This document shows positions 11,759 to 22,849 of a DNA stretch of 64,000 bases, in pieces. Within the stretch, counting starts at the first letter, position 1. Every line of letters starts with the position of its first letter. The stretch is from Juglans regia (taxonomy: Eukaryota > Streptophyta > Magnoliopsida > Fagales > Juglandaceae): positions 11,291,485 through 11,355,484 of the forward strand of contig NC_049909.1 of NCBI RefSeq assembly GCF_001411555.2. Direction: 5' to 3'. The translations under genes and the position numbers were made by a program. The notes below the pieces were generated by a model. It saw nothing but the letters and a program-made list of their open reading frames with translations, did no database searches and was not told where the DNA came from.

Positions 11759-13006
11759 ATGGGAGTTATGGCATGCCCACCATCTTTTCACTCAAAGAAT
11801 GGCTCTCAATCCGAGTCCAATCCCCATGAATCAGAGTCAAATTTCCTTCTTTCCCTGCCAAGCCTGAAATCGGTTCCTTCTCTTACCTTACAACCCCACC
11901 AGCAACAACCCTCTCTTTCCATTTCCAACACCCACCATCGCTTCCTACCCACTCTCAAAGGCCATAACTCCCCCATATCCTCTCTCACCCTTGCCGGAAA
12001 ACTCCTCTACACCGGCTCTTCCGACGGAGAAATCCGATCCTGGAAGCGCAACCCTTACCAATCTGAATCCGATCAGGGGAGTAGTACAATTCTAAACAAC
12101 CTGGTTGCTTCTGGGGAGGGTGCAGTGAAATCCCTGGTTGTTCAGGCTGACAAAATCTTTAGCGCTCATCAAGATCGTAAAATCCGGGTATGGAGAATCA
12201 ACAACAGCCATGAAACTGATCATCGTAATCAAAAGTACACGCACTTAGCCACACTCCCAACGCTTGGTGACCGTGCCTTGAAACTCCTGATGCCCAAGAA
12301 CCAGGTTCAGATACGTAGGCACAAAAGTTGCACCTGGGTCCATCACGTTGATGCTGTGTCTGCACTTGCTTTGTCGAAAGATGAGTCGTTCCTCTACTCC
12401 GTTTCTTGGGATCGGACGCTCAAAATCTGGCGAACAAAGGACTTCAAATGCTTAGAATCCCTGACAAACGCACATGATGATGCGATTAACGCGTTGGCAT
12501 TATCACACGATGGACATGTCTATACAGGTTCGGCTGACAGGAAAATCAAGGTGTGGAAGAAAACCTCAGAAGATCAGAACAAACATTCTCTTGTAGCTAC
12601 ACTGGAGAAACATAATTCGGGGATTAATGCATTGGCTCTGAGCAGTGATGGATTTGTGTTGTACTCGGGTGCATGCGACAGATCCATACTGGTTTGGGAG
12701 AAGGGTGGTGGCAGCGGCGGCATGGAGGTTGTGGGAGCGCTTAGAGGCCACAAAAACTCCATATTGTGTTTGGCTGTTGTGTCTGATCTGGTTTGCAGTG
12801 GCTCGGCAGATAGAACTGTAAGGATTTGGAGACGATTGAGTAGAAATTACAATTGTTTGGCAGTCTTGGACGGGCACAGAGGCCCTGTCAAGTGCTTGAC
12901 TGCAGCAATTGATCATCGCTGCAACGCATCTGAGAAAGTTTACCTCGTTTACAGCGGTGGTTTGGACTGTGACATTATGGTTTGGCAGATTTTAGTTCCT
13001 AGCTAG
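11759..13006 (+). CDS. WD40-repeat protein, JINGUBANG-like
   Basis: This is an uninterrupted single-exon frame of 415 codons, the only intact gene I can support here. After a Ser/Pro/His/Gln-rich N-terminus (residues 1-62) it carries seven WD40 units, ending near residues 95, 145, 224, 266, 313, 357 and 409. Clear GH-to-WD signatures include LKGHNSPISS, YTGSSDGEIRSW, YSVSWDRTLKIW, YTGSADRKIKVW and CSGSADRTVRIW. Length, lack of introns and the wording RRHKSCTWVHHVDAVSALAL match the plant JINGUBANG-like family. In Arabidopsis JINGUBANG restrains pollen germination in dry conditions; most relatives are uncharacterised. Such proteins form a seven-bladed beta-propeller used as a protein-binding platform. 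A second Met at residue 4 is an alternative start. Family is confident; the exact role is not. Confidence 0.93.
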   Translation: MGVMACPPSFHSKNGSQSESNPHESESNFLLSLPSLKSVPSLTLQPHQQQPSLSISNTHHRFLPTLKGHNSPISSLTLAGKLLYTGSSDGEIRSWKRNPYQSESDQGSSTILNNLVASGEGAVKSLVVQADKIFSAHQDRKIRVWRINNSHETDHRNQKYTHLATLPTLGDRALKLLMPKNQVQIRRHKSCTWVHHVDAVSALALSKDESFLYSVSWDRTLKIWRTKDFKCLESLTNAHDDAINALALSHDGHVYTGSADRKIKVWKKTSEDQNKHSLVATLEKHNSGINALALSSDGFVLYSGACDRSILVWEKGGGSGGMEVVGALRGHKNSILCLAVVSDLVCSGSADRTVRIWRRLSRNYNCLAVLDGHRGPVKCLTAAIDHRCNASEKVYLVYSGGLDCDIMVWQILVPS

Positions 13007-13930
13007 TGATTCCTTGGAGGACAATGTTAGAATTTAAAAAGCTCAACACACTATGATTCAAGTTTTGCACTGCTTTTTAATCTGTTCGAAGTCCGGGCAG
13101 CAGCTTCATGTATTAGCAAATATAGCAGCAACATGCATGTTGTTTCACCTTGTCATTAAAGACAGCATGGTAGAAGCTTCGTTAATTGTCTTACCAGAAA
13201 GCTGAGAGAGAGAGAGAGAGAGAGAGAGATTACCTACATATATTATATGCAGAAAGCTTTTCATACCTGTCCTGATCTTTCTATGGGTGTTGATAAGCCA
13301 GAGGAGCTCTTTGTTGTCATCCATGGATTAATAGATCAAATATAAGGTCTAAATTAATGAAGCTCGCATGATTCCATAAAGACAACCTTTCTAACATTGT
13401 CCCCTCTGAAGTTCCAATATTACCTAATATTACATCTATAGTCAATGAATGGTATCATATTATAGCAAAAAGTTTGCCAATAATTTAAATATAAATGATA
13501 TTTTGGGCGAAGTTGCGCAACTATTTATGACATGGCATGATGTCATTAATCGTAGACCAGACAAATTAACCAGAAAAAAAGGTTTAAAACAAAACAAAAC
13601 AACATATATACTTTCATTATGTATGTTTGTATATAGACCTATGAAAGAAAGAGCATTAGAAGCCTCTGTTTGAACAATCAAAGAGCATAGCAATGCTTCC
13701 TTTAATTTAAACAACAAATTAACCCTTTATTTTTTATTTTTTGAAATAGAGCTTTTATTAAGAAGCTCCTTATAAAAAAAGAATGAGTATCATCAATCTT
13801 AAAAATATCCTCATATATCCTAAAGCATTTTTTACTAATACATGAGCTACTTTATTTGCAATCTTTGGAACATGCTGAACTGACCATTTCTCAAGCTTTG
13901 AGAGAGTCTTTTTTTTCTTTTTCTTTTTTT
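13007..13930. other. 3' flank of the WD40 gene and intergenic DNA
   Basis: The 3' untranslated region probably extends a few hundred bases. No AATAAA was seen close by; 'attaaa' near 13155 could serve as the polyadenylation signal. Further on the DNA is AT-rich with no supported gene. Confidence 0.4.
13204..13229. repeat. (GA)n microsatellite
   Basis: About 13 GA units lie roughly 200 bp after the WD40 stop codon, possibly within its 3' untranslated region. Confidence 0.9.
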
Positions 13931-13939
13931 AATATATCA

Positions 13940-14091
13940 TCTATGATCATCACTGCAACTATAAAAAAATTGTTTATTTGTGATCAATTATTTACAGCCA
14001 AAATAATTATTTCATGTCAAAACGAGTCTGTTTTTATCACAAATAGTCGTTATCGTCGCAAATAATTTGTCACAAATACTTATTTTTCTTG
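13940..14091 (-). mobile_element. Worn CACTA (En/Spm) terminus
   Basis: On the minus strand the sequence begins 'cttacaagaaaaataagtat', close to the usual CACTACAAGAAAAA terminus, and continues with repeated 'tttgtgac' and 'tttgcgac' motifs such as fill the subterminal regions of CACTA transposons. The first bases are mutated and no partner end or 3-bp duplication was identified. Confidence 0.42.
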
Positions 14092-14110
14092 TAAGATCAA
14101 TCTAGCTGCA

Positions 14111-14113
<3 letters not shown>

Positions 14114-14149
<36 letters not shown>
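14114..14149. repeat. (TA)n microsatellite
   Basis: About 18 TA units. It sits directly beside the reverse-strand RNase H remnant at 14150-14290, on the side where a LINE tail would be. Confidence 0.9.
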
Positions 14150-14780
14150 CACTGCTTCATTGCACCTCAGTACTTGTAATGGCATTAACCACTTTTAAAG
14201 CATCACCCTCTAGTATGACCTGTTTTAATCGGAAAGCATTGAGGCTTGGAGTGCACCATTAATGGTCTCAACTAGGAAAACATCTACGAATAGATCCCAC
14301 TTAGGTCGACATCATACAAAAAGTGCAAGCTAGCATTGAGAAATTAGAAACACATGAGTACTATGATGAGAGCTCTAATCCTTCAAGCATATGAATTATA
14401 AATATTCCTTTTGATGTGTACATTCTACCAATATATATAATGTTGTATAATACCAATATACTATTGCGAAAGAACAGTACGACTGTCTGTGCTGCTAAGA
14501 CCATAACCCCATCCAAGAAAGGAATGCAACTCCAAAGGATATTCAAAAAATAAACTGGCATCTGTTGACAAAATTCATTGCAAAGTTAGAATTGGAGTGA
14601 TAGTCCGTAATTGGAAAGAAAAAGTTCTAGCAACTCTAAGAGTTAAGAGTCTTCCCTTTTATGTGTACGTGCCTGTGAATCCTTATCTCTATAACTTTTT
14701 AATTCGGAAACATTTTACAATTCGAAAAGAGATAAAAATTTCTGAATATGAAATCCTGTTCAGTAACAATATAATATAGA
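14150..14780 (-). pseudogene. LINE RNase H remnant with its halves in opposite orientations
   Basis: On the minus strand, 14163-14290 encodes the second half of a LINE RNase H domain (ETINGALQASML, then VILEGDALKVVNAITSTE after a frameshift). On the plus strand, 14545-14645 encodes the first half of the same domain (LASVDKIHCKVRIGVIVRNW, then KEKVLATLRVK). Read along the minus strand the order is inverted first half, then direct second half, ending at a TA-rich tract. That is the arrangement left by twin priming, a known LINE insertion outcome, although a later inversion could give the same picture. Confidence 0.6.
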
Positions 14781-15280
14781 CCCAATATTTGTAACATTTA
14801 TCCGAATCATAGTATTTGTATAAATCAGAAAATCATTGAAAGTCTTGATTCGCACTTTATTTATAATAAGAGCTTTAATATTACTTGTTTGGTCCATTTA
14901 AGCAATTACACGTGGAGGAAAAAAAAAAGTAGCTAGGCATGCATGCAAATGCAATAGCCAGCTGTTATCCCATGCCAAGTTATTCTACCCCAATTATTTT
15001 CTATTGTTTAAAATAATCCAACTCTCTCAAAAGATGACAATTTTAAGAATATAAAAATATAATGGTTTTGATCTAATTCCCCTAACTTGGATTATCTCTG
15101 TGTCCATGTGTCTAACGTTGAGGAATTTTAGAATATCTTAATCATTACTTTTAATTTTTAACCAAAGTTTGAAAAAAAATAATCACATCTTTTTTCTCGT
15201 TGAATTATTTATTACCAATAATAATTCAAAGAAGTCATTATAAATGTAAGTTATTAGCTATGACGTTCAAATATATGATC
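14781..15280. other. AT-rich sequence, no gene seen
   Basis: No supported frame, RNA or terminal repeat was recognised before the repeat block that starts at about 15281. Confidence 0.4.
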
Positions 15281-15476
15281 ATTGTAATGGAAGATGATGA
15301 AGGAGTGGACCCTGTTTGGATAGAGGCGGATCGAAAAAAGTTATATTTGCTTTTCAGAAGGATATGGACGTGCAACACGAGAGAAATAGACCCAAAAAAT
15401 AAGAATTTTAGCAGTATTTCTTATAGTTTTGTCCAATTTTTGAGTTTGAAGCAGATCAGGGAGATAGAGTACTCAT
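15281..15476. repeat. Direct repeat A, copy 1 (~195 bp)
   Basis: It begins 'gatcattgtaatggaagatg' and runs through 'ggatatggacgtgcaacacg' and 'gttttgtccaatttttgagt'. It is nearly the same as 15961-16155, with scattered substitutions. Confidence 0.85.
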
Positions 15477-15518
15477 GATCGTTGCAAGGAAAAGACTGTT
15501 TTTTGTTGCATATAGTTC

Positions 15519-15670
15519 GAACTAACATTGCGGTCACTTTTAAGAACGAAATTCTTCGTTCATCCTTGAAAGTCTCAATAGTTTGATTATCGTTTGAATA
15601 AGAGCTGTGATTCTTAAACGGAAGAATTTGGGATGAAAATATATCATCCACACAAAATATATAAAGGTCA
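15519..15670. repeat. Repeat B, copy 1 (gttcgaac-rich block)
   Basis: The segment from 'gttcgaactaacattgcggt' through 'gggatgaaaatatatcatcc' recurs at 16841-16988 and again in part at 16989-17096. It is part of the larger A-B unit that appears twice in 15.2-17.6 kb. Confidence 0.8.
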
Positions 15671-15960
15671 CTAGAAGGACTTTAATATCACCATAAGGGC
15701 TCCAATGTTTGAGGGTTTAAATTTTAGATAGTGGACGAAACAGTTAGTTCGAGTAATCCTGAGAAATCAAAAGCTCTATTTAAAGATTTTAGGTACGCTA
15801 ATGAACTCTCTCGAATAATTTGGCTTTATGAAGATTCTTATTATTACTGACTTAGATATCAAAGTCAGTACCCCATCAAACCTCCCAAGCCACCGGTTGC
15901 AAGAGATCGAGAGTGCATAGTAATAAAACACGTTCTTAACAATTGAGGGATGAAAGTGAT

Positions 15961-16155
15961 GATCATTGTAATGGAAAGTGATGAAGGAGTGAACCCTGTT
16001 CGGATAAAGGCGGAACCAAAAAAGTAATATTTGCTTTTCAAAAGGATGTGGACGTGCAACAAGAAAGAAATAGACCCAAAAAATAAAAAATTTAACAGTA
16101 TTTCTTATAGTTTTGTCCAATTTTTGAGTTTGAAGTAGAGGGAGATACAATGCTC
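15961..16155. repeat. Direct repeat A, copy 2
   Basis: Second copy of the block at 15281-15476, 680 bp further on. In copy 1, block B follows directly. Here block B is delayed by an inserted segment (about 16156-16835). Confidence 0.85.
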
Positions 16156-16835
16156 ATTAGGGCTGTAAAAATAAATTAGAGAACTGAAAAACAGGTCCGA
16201 ACTGATTGGTTTTGTCCAGGACCGGTTCTTCCATTTTAAAAACCGATAATAACCGGTCCGGTCTCGATTTTATATTTTCTAAGATCGGATCGGATCGGAC
16301 CGATTCATATACTTATATTTTTTTAATTAATTTTTAGTATTATATGTAATATTTTTTATATTACATATAATTTTAATAAATTATAATTATATATGAAATA
16401 ATGTTATATTATAATTTATAACATAAAATTTTAATCTTAAACATAAACATTTATTTGATCATATATTTTAAATATAAAATATATATTAATTATATTTTAT
16501 GGTTTAATAAATTTTCAACATATTCATTTTGATAAATATATTAGTAATACTAATCCACATTAGTATATTAATTACTATATTACCACTAACATATAGTAAT
16601 AGTACTATACTAATAGTATTACTATATACTAATACTATTAGTCTATTACTAATATTTATATATATTAAATATATATATATCAGAATAAAAGATTAGAGAT
16701 TTAATATATATTAAAAATTAAAAAATCTAACCGAACCGGAAGTACTGGTTTAGAATGGTAACCAGTACGGTATCGATTTTTGAAAATGCAAAACTGGTAT
16801 ATAGCGTTTTGGTTCCAAAATTTGTCCAAAATGCA
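16156..16835. mobile_element. Inserted element rich in aaccggt motifs
   Basis: Comparing the two A-B units shows about 680 bp of foreign sequence between A copy 2 and B copy 2. It starts near 'tagggctgtaaaaataaatt', has 'ggaccggttcttcc' and 'aaccggtccggtct' inside its left end and 'aaccggaagtactggt' inside its right end, with a very AT-rich core. The layout resembles non-autonomous plant DNA transposons. I could not fix the exact ends or target duplication. Confidence 0.45.
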
Positions 16836-16840
16836 ATGTT

Positions 16841-17096
16841 ATCGAACTAACATTGTGGTTCACTTTTAGGAATGAAATTCTTCGTTAGTCCTAGAAAGTC
16901 CCAATAGTTTGATTATCGTTCGAACAAGAGACGTTCAAACGGAATAGTTTGGGATGAAAATATATCATCCACACAAAATGTATAAAGGTCACTTTTAGGA
17001 ATGAAATTCTTCGTTCACCTCAAAAAGTCCCAATAGTCTGATTATCGTTCGAACAAGAGACGTGATGTTCGAACGGAAGAATTTGGGATGAAAATA
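16841..17096. repeat. Repeat B, copies 2 and 3 in tandem (129-bp period)
   Basis: The phrase 'cacttttaggaatgaaattc' occurs at 16861 and 16990, and both are followed by 'gattatcgttcgaacaagag'. This is a local tandem duplication of block B. The second unit is cut by the hAT MITE at 17097. Confidence 0.8.
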
Positions 17097-17578
17097 CAAG
17101 GTTTTGAATACCGTACCAATAACTATTCCGGTATGGGGAAGAGAGTGTTTCATACCGGGTCAAATACCGGTCATTTCTGTGCGTTTCAATCAATACAGGT
17201 CGATTTCTAGTATAACGGCTAGAATTTTTTATTTTTATATTTTTAGTGTAATTTCATAATTTTCATTCCAATTTTCATATCTAAAGACTATTTTCTTAAC
17301 TTTTTTTAACACCATTTTCTCGACAACTAAAAATCAAATTCCTACTCCCATTTTTGGGATGAAGATGAATTATTTTTTTTTAATAGCTGGATTGAGAACT
17401 TAGAAGTATTATTGAGATTTATAAATATAATTTAACTTTTTAAGACTTGTATTGATGTTATTTTGAAATATAATTTTGAAATATAATTTATTTATTTATA
17501 TATAGACTATCCTAAAATGGTACCGGTATCGAAATATTTCGTTTCAGTACCTTAACAAAAACGGTATTCAAAACTTTG
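17097..17578. mobile_element. hAT-type MITE, 482 bp, with exact 8-bp target duplication
   Basis: The ends are inverted: 'caaggttttgaataccgt' on the left and 'acggtattcaaaactttg' on the right. It is flanked by tgaaaata at 17089-17096 and 17579-17586, and the uninterrupted target (gggatgaaaatatatc) is visible in repeat B at 15.6 kb and 16.9 kb. An 8-bp duplication fits the hAT superfamily. There is no coding capacity, so it depended on a transposase elsewhere. Confidence 0.85.
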
Positions 17579-17586
17579 TGAAAATA

Positions 17587-18780
17587 TATCGTCCCCAATC
17601 ATATTTACTATTCGAACTGGTGGTATACCATTCGAACTAACATAAATTCCTAATCGAATGAATAATTGTAGTTCAAATGGACATTTTGGTAGCATAATTG
17701 TATATAGTTTGGACGTGAAGTATTGGACATTGTTGGAACTAAAATGTTTTTGTTCAAACGTATACAATGTTGTTCGAACTTGCAAGCTTTTTAGTTTCAT
17801 TAAATGTAAAAGCAGATCATGTGTAAACACAGTTTCCGTTTGAACTTATAGTATTTTACATGATGCCCATTGTGTAAAAGCAATAACTATATAAAAAACT
17901 ATATAAAAATATATAACATATCACAAAACAAAAGTTAATGTATAGTAATTAATAAGTTCATGCCTAGAGTCCTAACAATCAGTTCTATCTGCTTCAAACG
18001 AGCATCCACCTTGTTTATATGTTGATCAATGAGAGGTGTCATGCTCCTCTCAATATCAATGACAAGTCTCATCCACAACTCAGGAATTGTTGCACGGATC
18101 TTTGTGGGCAGAATATCAACAATGACAACACATAACTCTATATGCACAATATCAACTATCTCATTTGGATAAAGGCAGTTTGCTAGGGACCAACAAGGTT
18201 AGAAAAATAAATGAAATTTGACATCATGCAGTGCAATAGGCAAGAAAGGAAATCGAAGAATTGTATGCCCGTTGTGCCCTCTCATTCAGTTGAGCTGATC
18301 GCCTTGCTTCGCTTGTTAGAGAAGAAACAAATTCTATTTTCTCTCCTATCCTATTTACTATGGCAACGAAGAGTCAAATTATTACTATATTTATTCATTT
18401 TTCTACTTTCTCGACCTGATAGAAATGAATTATGAAATTTCTTATTCGAACAATTCGAGTTACAGTTCAAACTTTAACTGCTACCTTCGAACCATATACG
18501 ATCTCGACATTCAAACATGCATGTCTTTAATACTGGAACGACCTCAATGAAAGTTGACTGTTTGAATGTTTTTTAGGGACGAATGAACTTCAAACGGGTC
18601 GGAGAAATTCATTCACAAAATGTATTTTATGGGAAGAAGTTTTTTTCTCGTCCCAGAATGTCTTCGCGATAGATTGGGATGAATTAGGGACGGAATGTTT
18701 TCATTCCTAATGTTCCTCTTAGGTTGAAATCCCACTCTTTTTTCATCCCAAAAGGTCTGTCGCAAAGACAGACCCAGAAT
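17587..18780 (-). mobile_element. CACTA-like transposon remnant
   Basis: This stretch continues the gttcgaac-rich block and ends in 'gggacgaa', 'ctcgtccc' and 'gggatgaa' motifs (18575-18760) typical of CACTA subterminal regions. On the minus strand, two exon-like segments (about 18225-18290, NERAQRAYNSSISFLA; and 17935-18147, ending in a charged helical stretch) resemble the C-terminal part of Ptta/En/Spm-type transposon proteins. No complete gene remains. The family call is an inference from motif style. Confidence 0.38.
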
Positions 18781-19169
18781 TTAATAGAAATTAAACTCTA
18801 TCAATAGAAATTCTATTAAATTCTCTAGCCTCTAGAATTTAATAGAAATTTTGAAAATATATTGATGCAAATTTAGCCATATCTACCTAAAATATTTGGA
18901 AAGTATTATATAACTAAGAATAGTGATTAAAATGAAGCAACGTAAAAGCTAGCCTTACTAGTTTTAGAATGATGTTATTTATATAACTGTTTTACATATT
19001 ATTTTACAATCAATCATTGTGATAGTGTCACTTTATCACAATTACTTAAACTTTTAAACGTATCACAGCTTACACTATATTATATATACATGTGTACTTC
19101 TCAATTTGGTCAATATATGAAATATTGAGTTTCGTTCAGTTTTCTTCTTGTTATGGTATATATGAGAAT
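18781..19169. other. AT-rich sequence with small palindromes
   Basis: A short cluster of 'aatttaatagaaatt' repeats in both directions lies at 18778-18860. No gene was seen. Confidence 0.45.
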
Positions 19170-21419
19170 GGGTGTTCATTCGGGTTCCAAACTGAATACT
19201 TGGGTATACTCGACCTTTAACCTAGATTTCAAATCCGGGCCAGGTTCAGACCGAGTATACCTGGGTTATGACCCGGCCAAAAGGATTTTTTTTTTTTTTC
19301 CAAAAAGAGTGGAAAGCCTATATTATTATTATTATTATTTTCCAGAAAAAGGTAATGCTAGGAACCAGAATTTTTTTTGTATCCAAAAGCCTATATTCTA
19401 TTACAATTTTTCAAGAAAAAATGTTGAAAAGCATATATTTTTTTTAATATATAAAACTAATTACATTTTTAACTAAATGCATCTAAAAAAAGAAATTCAA
19501 TATTTATCGTGTAAAATGCATGCAACACATAATGCAATTCACTACATATTATATTATTTAATTATATTTTTAACTAAATGCATCTGAAAAAAGAAATTCA
19601 ATATTTATCATGTAAAATACATGCAACACATGATGTAATTCACTACATATTACATTATTCGGTATTTATACATTACATTACAAATCATAAAATTACAATA
19701 TATGAAAATTACAAGAACATAAAAAATCATCAACTTCATCTGTGTTGAGTGAGGCCTGAACTCTCCTTTCCTAGCAAGTAGGCCTACTACAGGGACAACC
19801 TTGAGTAGGTGTTGCATGCATGATCAAGGGTCATAACAAAATCTGATATTCAGCTAATTTAAAACAAGATATCAAATGGGAAATCATCAATTAAGTATGA
19901 TATGAACCACATGTAGCACTTGAGATGAAGATGAACACAGGCAATAGAGGAAATGGACAAGGAGTTTAGTGATTTGAGTAATTTTCTACTTGAAGTTTGG
20001 AAACTGAAAACTGAATAATCTTAATGATAACTTCGCCTATTCAAAACTAATTAAATCATAAACACCTACAGAATGTTTTTCTCATTTATATACAATTAGA
20101 TCGAGTCTTGAAAGCCACAACATAGAAACCCAAAATGTTCATCACTATAAAAATATGTAAGTTCTTCAAGTCTCCCTCCATATGTATACACAGGCATTAT
20201 CAAAGATATGTTGAAAGACTTGAAGTAAATAATAAAAAGTCAATATTTTTCTACAAATACATTATGAGAGCATATAATGAAGTGGTAGGAGATCCCGACA
20301 GCAAGAAGGGGAAGAGGATTTCTCTATTCTAGTCTTTGATATGTTTTAGCTTTGAAGGTAGTACAACTTGCCTCTTGCAATACTGTATTATTGTCTTTAA
20401 TTAATCTTTTATGCAACAATATAATCATCAATACAGAGTTCCATTGAATTACAAGCATAAAACGCGCAACTTTGGCCAACTGCAACATGTATGTTTAACA
20501 ATTACCCACAATCCAAGCACACAAATGGATTCTCATTTTTCTAAGACATGAAACCCCTTCACCGTAAATGCGTTGCTCTTATTTTACACTCCATCCAGAA
20601 ACAAAAATGATTTTTAAAAAAAAAAAATCTAGAAAAATCAAAGATACAACATCCTAAAAACCAATTCTTGCAAATGGCAAATACTAACAAATCTCTCTAC
20701 ATCAAAACAAAACCCTCTCTTTGTGGGTCTAGAGCTTAACGAAACTAGAGTGCCGATTCTTATCAATACACGATAAAAGCACACAATGAAAATTGAAAAA
20801 CATAAGAGTTATTGATCTTTGGGAAAATACCGATCTTCTTTGAAAACATGGAACTACCTCAAAGAGATTTTTTTCCCAAAAAAAAAAAAAAGAGCAACAG
20901 CTTACCCACGATTGACTCCCAAAGTCTTCATGTCTCAAGCCTTCTGATATAGCGTCAGAAACTCCAGCGATAGACAAATTGCCTCAGAAATTCGAAGACT
21001 ATGGCTTTGGAGAGAGAGAGATAGAGGACGGCGGACACTCTAAAGGCTAGGGTTTCGGTTTAGGAGCTAGAGAGAGTAGCGGATCGAGAGCTAGGGTTTC
21101 AGAGAGACACATCGAGAGGTTTCGGTTTGGACTCTGGGTTTCGACTGGAGAACGAGAAGATGGAGAGAAGGAGGAGAAGGAGGAGGGTTTCGGCTGGAGA
21201 AAGGGCAGTGTTTAGATGAGAGAAAGAGAGAGAGAGACAAAGGCAAAAGTGAAAGCAGCGGTAGGGTTTAGAAATAAATTGATAAAGTTGGGAAATTTAT
21301 TTTTTAAAATGGAAACCGAGTACCAGGTTTAAAAAACGGTACCAGGCCGGGTCGGAACCGGAATCTGGGTTTTCAGGTTGGTTCCGGGTTCTAGACCGAG
21401 CCGTCATGGATGAACAGTC
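19170..21419. mobile_element. Possible 2.2-kb composite element with gene-promoter-like interior
   Basis: The outer edges are inverted over a short stretch: 'gggtgttcattcgggttcc' on the left, and the right edge read in reverse gives 'gactgttcatccatgacggc'. Both ends are rich in 'ccgggttc' motifs. The flanks tatatgaga and tatataaga could be a worn duplication. The interior near 20960-21260 is GA-rich with three 'ctagggtttc'-like motifs, the style of a plant 5' untranslated region, hinting at a captured promoter piece. No coding frame was identified. Confidence 0.35.
19461..19663. repeat. Tandem duplication, two units of 101 bp
   Basis: The phrase 'aactaaatgcatct' occurs at 19471 and 19572, and both copies continue with 'gaaattcaatatttatc' and 'aattcactacatatta'. 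The units differ by a few substitutions. Confidence 0.85.
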
Positions 21420-21779
21420 TTATATAAGATTTCTCCTTTTAACTCTCATGCTCCATTTCTTCCATGTCGCCAAACATTCCTACCCAACCTAATGAAGCTA
21501 CAAGAAAGGAAAACAATTTAGTGATGTAGTTAATATGCTAATGGAAATCAATTTAAAAGGGAAAGCTGGAACACATAGAAAATATATAAAAAAAAGTGAC
21601 AGAGAGTTGGACTGTGCCAACATGTGTGACGAAAACACAATGACCGACTTATTAGGAAGAAAACATGCCAGAGACAGGAGAGGAAGTAGAAGCAACTACA
21701 TTGACAACATGATGCGAAGCATCAAGGACATTGATAAAAGGTTATGTTTTAAGAATAGCCAAAACTAGAGACATTGAGC
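21420..21779. other. Region before the Copia remnant, unassigned
   Basis: A 78-codon open stretch at 21535-21768 is rich in Lys, Arg and Asp. It could belong to the Copia element (spacer before reverse transcriptase), but I do not recognise a domain. Confidence 0.3.
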
Positions 21780-22765
21780 CTAACTTTTATCATCAAGTAA
21801 TCTAGCACTCTCTTTGGAGAGATGCTATGAAGGTTAAGATTGCATCTTTGGAGACTAATAATATTAGGACAGTCACCACTTCACTCCAAGGAAAAGAAAC
21901 ATTTGTAGAAAGTGGGTGTATAAAATCAAATAAAGAGCTGATGATTCTATTGAACTATATAAAACGAAATTGGTTGCCAATAGTTATACCCAACGTGAAG
22001 GGTAAGATTATTTTGAAACCTTCTCATAAGATGGTAACTGTTTGAACTTTACTTGCTATTGTTACTATCTAGAAATGAAATTTAGTAAAACTTGATGTAA
22101 ATAGTACTTTTTTACATGGAGATTTGTTGGAAGAAGTCTACATGAAGTTGCCTCCCAATTTTCATACAAGGGAGAGTTTAAGGTTTCCAAGTTAAACAAA
22201 TTGCTTTATGGTTTGAAATAGGCCTCCTGCCAATGTTTTTCTAAATTTTCTAATACTCTTCTTGACATTAGATTTGTTCAATCTAGAGTCGATTATTCCT
22301 TTTTTAGTTGGTCTCAAGATGGAATTTCTTACTTACATATGTAGATAATATTTTGCTAGCCAACAAGTACTTATTCTCTGTTGATCAGTTGAAACATTTA
22401 CTTGATTAGAAACTCAAGCTTGAAGATCTTGGACAAATTAATCACTTCCTTGGCTTGGAAGTAGTTAGGTCTCCTCAAGGCATATCTTTGCGCCAATGCA
22501 AATATGCCCTTGAGATACTCCAACATACTAGTTTTCTTAGTGCAAAACCAGTTTCATTTCCCATTGAGTAGAATCTCAAACTTAGCCGAGGTGATGGCGA
22601 GTTGTTTCAAGATACTATAATATTTTGAAAACTCATTGGTAGGGTATTGTATCTTATAATTACATGATCTAATATCTCTTACTTACTCCATAGGCTCAGT
22701 CAATATATGGATATGCCTAGTCAAAAAACTTGACTGCTTCGCGACCATCCCATGTATTATCTCTT
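21780..22765 (+). pseudogene. Ty1/Copia reverse transcriptase remnant
   Basis: Reading through many stops, the order of Copia RT landmarks is clear: [43 protein letters not shown] (with the catalytic Asp), a damaged region where YVDD should be, DLGQINHFLGLEVVRSPQGI, KYALEILQHT, LIGRVLYL and HRLSQYMDMP. The RNase H start follows and the frame is lost at about 22765, where reverse-strand LINE sequence begins. No LTRs were seen. It is a long-dead fragment. Confidence 0.8.
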
Positions 22766-22849
22766 ACTTAAGCCTATGGCTCAATTTTTTGAACCTTCAC
22801 AAAAACAACTAAACCCGAAACTATGGTAGTCCTAATTTTTCAACCTTCA

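Noticed and set aside
17560..17850. Opposing short frames at 17552-17843.
   Set aside because: They span the hAT MITE boundary and transposon remnant; no domain, probably chance.
18281..18435. Stretch that superficially looks like organelle-derived DNA (Leu-rich frame, 'atggcaacgaagagtcaaat').
   Set aside because: I could not tie it to any chloroplast or mitochondrial gene, and it lies inside transposon-like sequence. A search against organelle genomes would decide.
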